From the NCBI RefSeq assembly GCF_028453695.1, contig NC_135775.1, positions 25,082,545 through 25,146,544 on the forward strand: DNA of 64,000 nucleotides. The letters are read 5' to 3'. A program made the translations under genes and the position numbers. Positions 60,746 through 64,000 of this stretch are shown here, piece after piece (position 1 is the stretch's first letter; each line of letters opens with the position of its first letter). This DNA comes from Augochlora pura. Lineage: Eukaryota > Arthropoda > Insecta > Hymenoptera > Halictidae. Under the pieces are notes generated by a model. It saw only the letters and a program-made list of their open reading frames with translations, did no database searches and was not told where the DNA came from.

Positions 60746-62149
60746 ATGGTTTTATTTTTTAGTTCAGGTTATTTTACCTAATTAAATAATATTTAATTAC
60801 TCGTTGATTTGTTTACTTTACTGAAACTATATAAAAGTATTTTTAATAACAGATTTTCTAAAAATTCTTCAATGGAAAATATCATGATCGTCATACGTGC
60901 TCGGATAGTTCCAGTGAGAGCATCTCGGATCCAGGATGATGAGGATCATCCCCTTTTCGTAAAACTACTACGCTCGCGAAGGAAAAACATCGGAGAACCC
61001 TCTTCGCTGCATACTTTCCCGCTAATTGGAGGCTCTAGGACAGGGTTCATTCCGCGGAATCCTTTTTCCAGGTTTCATCCCAGGTGCACCTTTCATAGTC
61101 AGAGAATTGGACAGAATTTTCTCTGCGACGGTCGCAAAGCTCCAAGCTTCCCAAAAAGCGTAGAATCTCTAATCTCGATTTCCACGATATGAAAAATTAT
61201 TATTAAATTATTTCCAAGTCTTATTTTTTAAGATTTTTATCTTATATCGTTTAATCGAACGATTAGGCGATTTTCTCACAGAATCATCGAACTGTCCAAG
61301 TGCTAACGCTCGGCTCGAGATCACAGGGGGTGGTCATCGAGAAACTTGCTCCAAAGACCAACTGTCCTCTCTCCACCTGTAACCTGACGAACGTAACCCT
61401 TATCTACGACGTTACAAGACTTTCAGGCTAGTTGGCTCGCATCGGAAGCACTGCCAAGTTTCGCCGAAATTGTTTGCTCCCCGCATCCGCGATTCAACGT
61501 CGTCGATCTCGAGCTTCGTATACAACTATCTGGCAAGACGGCAGAACCCTGCTGTCAACGGAGAAAGAATTGTCTTACCGATCAATTATAGTAAGCGACT
61601 ATGTAAGTGCATTTTGAGATGTAGTCGTTATTCGAGCCTCTATTGGACTTAGTTATTTTTTAAAGTAAAATTATGATGCAGTATTCTATTAAACTTGGGA
61701 TAGGCTTCGATATAAGAGGTTTCAGACCATCTTCGGAGCATCAGCTGGTGAATCAGATCGATTGAGTTTAAAATTATCAGGCTTGAAAAGGACTTTGGAT
61801 AAAGTAGTCTCGGAGAATCCTAGTCAGCCAAGGAACTCTAACAGAGCTTTTGCATTTAGGTATAACAAAATCATTGAAACGTCTGCTAGCTGGTCGTCGG
61901 CTAGCAAATTAAACCCAAGGGACCAATACTATACCCTTGACAAAGGGTTAGTCTTTTTAGATTCTGTTCTTAGAGAGGAAAAGATCGATGTGAAAATATC
62001 CTTAAGGAAAATGAAAATCACGAAAAGCTATATTCAAATGTTGATCGACTATACATTGCAAAGTAGCTCTGCAAGTCTGCTGTATAGAGAATCAAAGATA
62101 GCGCAAAAATTCCTGCGTGCCAGCTAAAAGCGAACCTTCCTCGAACGAA

Positions 62150-63121
62150 ACGGATCAAAAAGTCTCCTCCGTCCCTCCATTACGGTTCGAGGGAGCATCA
62201 AAACCCGATCGCCGGCGTACGTCTAATGGGTCCGGCGTAAACGGTTTCTCCGGTACCGAGCGATCACGGAGTCACGATGTCGTCGATCGGGACGGTTCAC
62301 CGTTCCCGGTACAGTTGCACGTAGAGAGTCTCTCCGGTACCGGCCAGGCCTTGGTAGCTCTGATTTTCACTCTCCACGCCAATGAATGACGTAGCGAAGA
62401 TACTCCGCGCGGTGGCGGCGGTGGCGGAGCGGGCACCGAGATCCGCTCACTCATATTCGCTAGAGCTCGCGCTAGCTCGCCTAGCCGCGCGCGCGAGTAG
62501 AGTACACACGTTCCGTTTGGTGTGCGCATGCGCGGACGCGGTGTGCGCGCGGTGTGCGCCGCGGCTTCTCTCGACTCTCTCGACTCGCCACGACGGCCCT
62601 CGTTCTCCTCGGCTCTCCGTGGCTCGCCCTCCCCGCCGCCAAGGTGCATGCATGCATTCTATGCGGCGTGCACCGCATTAGATGCATTTCTAAGTCGCGC
62701 CGCAATAAATCGCAGAAATATCGAAGCCGAGAGAGGCCCGCCCGCCTGGCCCCTCGAGACCCTCGGTAACGAACGTCGTCGTGGCCCAAGTGACGCGCGG
62801 GATCTACCAACAACGTTGGATCTTCGACCAGCCGGAGGAGGAGGAGGATCCGGAGGATCTTGGTTTGCCACGGTTCGAACACGAACGATTCGCTTGGACG
62901 CAGCGTGGAGATTGGGAGGTGGTAGCAGAGAAGAGAAGAAACTCGAGGGAAGTTGAAGGAATCGGGAAGAGGATCGGGGACCGGGCCCACGTGCGAGCTG
63001 ACGTCCCGAAGATCGACGCCGGTTTCGACTGCTAGGGGTTGCTGTATCGCCTGTACCTCTCTCTCTCCCTCTCTTCCTATCACACACACACACTCTCTCT
63101 CTCTCTCTTTCTCTCTCGCAG
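62150..63121 (+). promoter_or_regulatory. CpG-rich candidate promoter region
   Basis: Dense CpG, GCGC and CTCG words, a 12-bp TGCATGCATGCA palindromic run at 62645-62656 and alternating GCGCGC stretches. A frame at 62781-63035 (84 codons) opens with GTG, has no in-frame ATG and is not treated as a gene. A donor-like CTCGGTAACG at 62763-62772 could pair with the acceptor at 63121. The position just upstream of the candidate noncoding exon is the main argument for promoter function. Confidence 0.35.
63052..63119 (+). repeat. (CT)n/(CA)n microsatellite in front of a candidate splice acceptor
   Basis: CT units, a short ACACACACAC run, then CT units ending CTCTCTCGCAG. The pyrimidine run would serve as the polypyrimidine tract of the acceptor at 63120-63121. 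Confidence 0.8.
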
Positions 63122-63960
63122 TGGGTCAGGAGATCGGCAGAGTCCAAGAAAGCGGTCCGAAGCAGTGGCGAGATGAGACGGGCCGCGCCGGGCAGGAAGT
63201 GACAAAGGTTACCGGTGTGCGCCGGCCGCGTGGACTCTCTTGTTACTTGCACACACGGGAAAGGGCCGGTCGCGGATGCGGCAGCGTTTCGGAGGAGGAA
63301 GAAGAAGAAAAGAATACGACGCACCGAGCAGTCACGTGCGAACCAGTCCCTCCCACTTGCGGACGCGGCGTGCCGCGGATTTCAGTGCGCTGAAAATCGT
63401 AACGTCGCGAGCGAGCTCCGGCCGAACCGTCGCGCGCCCTGGAAAACCGGCGTCCTCGCCTCTGCCACCGTCGACCAAGCGAACGAACGAACTTCGGCTA
63501 CCATCACCGGGCGACCACGAGGATCCACAGTGAACCGTGCACTCGCGTCCTCGGCGACACCGGGACGAAGAGACGCGCCGAGAAGGCGTGGAAGAGAAAA
63601 GCGCATCGGCGAGGCTAGAAGAGATCGCAGTGACTTATTTTTAGTGGAGATCCTCCGGTCTCGTGCGCGCGTCCTCTGGGACATCCAGATCGAAGGAAGA
63701 CACCCCGCGGAAGGGAACGTCGCATGTGAGAGGATTAGAGTGAATCGGTGAACAACGCGTCGTAGACGTCCTCCACTTCCGAGGTTTCTCAGCCGAGACC
63801 AGCTAGATCGAAGGCGGGACTCGCGAAGCCTGAGAGTTTTGTGTTCACCTTCCGGGAAGTCGGAGCAGCCGGAGGAGCAATACTCGCGGGAGAGGACACT
63901 CTGTCTTTCGACCTGTTTAGACGGGAGTCCGTCGAACTGTAACAAAGCCTAAGCTGATCG
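63122..63960 (+). other. Candidate 5' noncoding exon of a gene continuing beyond the right edge
   Basis: A strong donor GATCG|GTGAGTCATC stands at 63960/63961. A pyrimidine-rich acceptor CTCTCTCGCAG|TGGGTCAGG ends at 63121. The interval is CpG-dense and non-repetitive. It contains short upstream ORFs (for example an ATG near 63175 followed by a stop after nine codons, and ATG TGA near 63724) and no convincing long ATG-initiated frame, as expected of a long insect 5' untranslated exon. The acceptor could be fortuitous, in which case transcription may start inside the interval. The coding part would lie to the right of this window, so the gene cannot be named. Confidence 0.38.
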
Positions 63961-64000
63961 GTGAGTCATCGGTGAAACGGAGAATCTCGATCCGGTATTC

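Larger units (their letters stand above)
55182..62149. other. Noncoding: mixed blocks right of the mariner-type MITE
   Basis: Moderate-GC 55190-55720, then AT-rich DNA with the 24-bp array. GC blocks at 56230-56680, 56850-57130, 57560-58110, 58700-59640 and 60010-60530. 60760-62149 is of intermediate composition. The 121-codon frame at 61762-62127 starts at TTG, has no recognisable domain and is not called a gene. Confidence 0.55.

Noticed and set aside
62781..63035. 84-codon frame with an acidic EEEEDPED stretch
   Set aside because: Opens with GTG and contains no in-frame ATG back to the preceding stop, so it cannot be a stand-alone eukaryotic start. It is more likely promoter or leader DNA.
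1..64000. tRNA, rRNA and snRNA genes
   Set aside because: I looked for T-loop words (GGTTCGAATC-like), A-box words and U1/U6-like words. Isolated matches such as GGTTCAAAT at 33892 and GGTTCGAAC at 62873 have no supporting cloverleaf.
1..64000. Telomeric TTAGG repeats and known microRNA precursors
   Set aside because: No TTAGG array was seen, and none of the well-known insect microRNA sequences I looked for was recognised by eye. A proper covariance search was not possible.

Overview
The window looks like nuclear DNA of an insect, most likely a bee or another hymenopteran. This is inferred from three things: AT-rich DNA alternating with very CpG-dense blocks, abundant GA/CT microsatellites, and small DNA-transposon remnants with TTAA or TA-type ends. 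There are no rRNA or tRNA genes, no bacterial operons and no CRISPR array. Almost all of the 64 kb appears to be intergenic or intronic. Most long open frames are stop-poor frames in GC-rich or CT/GA-repeat DNA, often open in several frames at once, and many lack an ATG.

The clearest discrete element is a 1,722-bp DNA transposon at 9951-11672. It has 31-bp terminal inverted repeats (30/31 identical) that begin with CACAGTG, and an exact 5-bp target duplication GGCTG on both sides. These ends and this duplication length fit the Transib superfamily, whose termini resemble the recombination signals used by RAG1. On the minus strand it carries one intact 169-aa ORF (10165-10674). A good-looking 77-bp intron lies just upstream in the 5' leader. 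No full-length transposase is visible, so the element is probably non-autonomous. This is the only protein-coding gene I can support.

Layout by region. 1-9950 holds alternating AT and GC blocks, CT/GA tracts and a degenerate 60-71-bp tandem repeat. 9951-11672 is the Transib-like element, inserted into a CTG-rich stretch of a GC block. 11673-19980 has more alternating blocks. 19985-20625 is a pyrimidine-rich 28-30-bp satellite. 20630-27470 is noncoding and contains a TTAA-bounded repeat end. 27470-27569 is a 100-N assembly gap flanked by an exact 153-bp duplication, which is probably an assembly artefact. 27723-44550 is noncoding with minisatellites. 44561-44714 is a TTAA-flanked MITE. 47401-47590 is a 30-bp minisatellite. 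52300-54500 is a large GC block with CT tracts. 54547-54653 is a 24-bp minisatellite, followed at 54736-55181 by a mariner-type foldback MITE. 55804-55940 is a second 24-bp minisatellite. 62150-64000 is a CpG-rich block that looks like the promoter and 5' noncoding exon of a plus-strand gene continuing past the right edge. It contains a GTGAGT splice donor after position 63960.

Apart from the transposon ORF with its leader intron and the possible 5' exon at the right end, no set of genes working together can be described. What the GC-rich blocks do (distal promoters, enhancers, or compositional islands inside large introns) cannot be settled from sequence alone.
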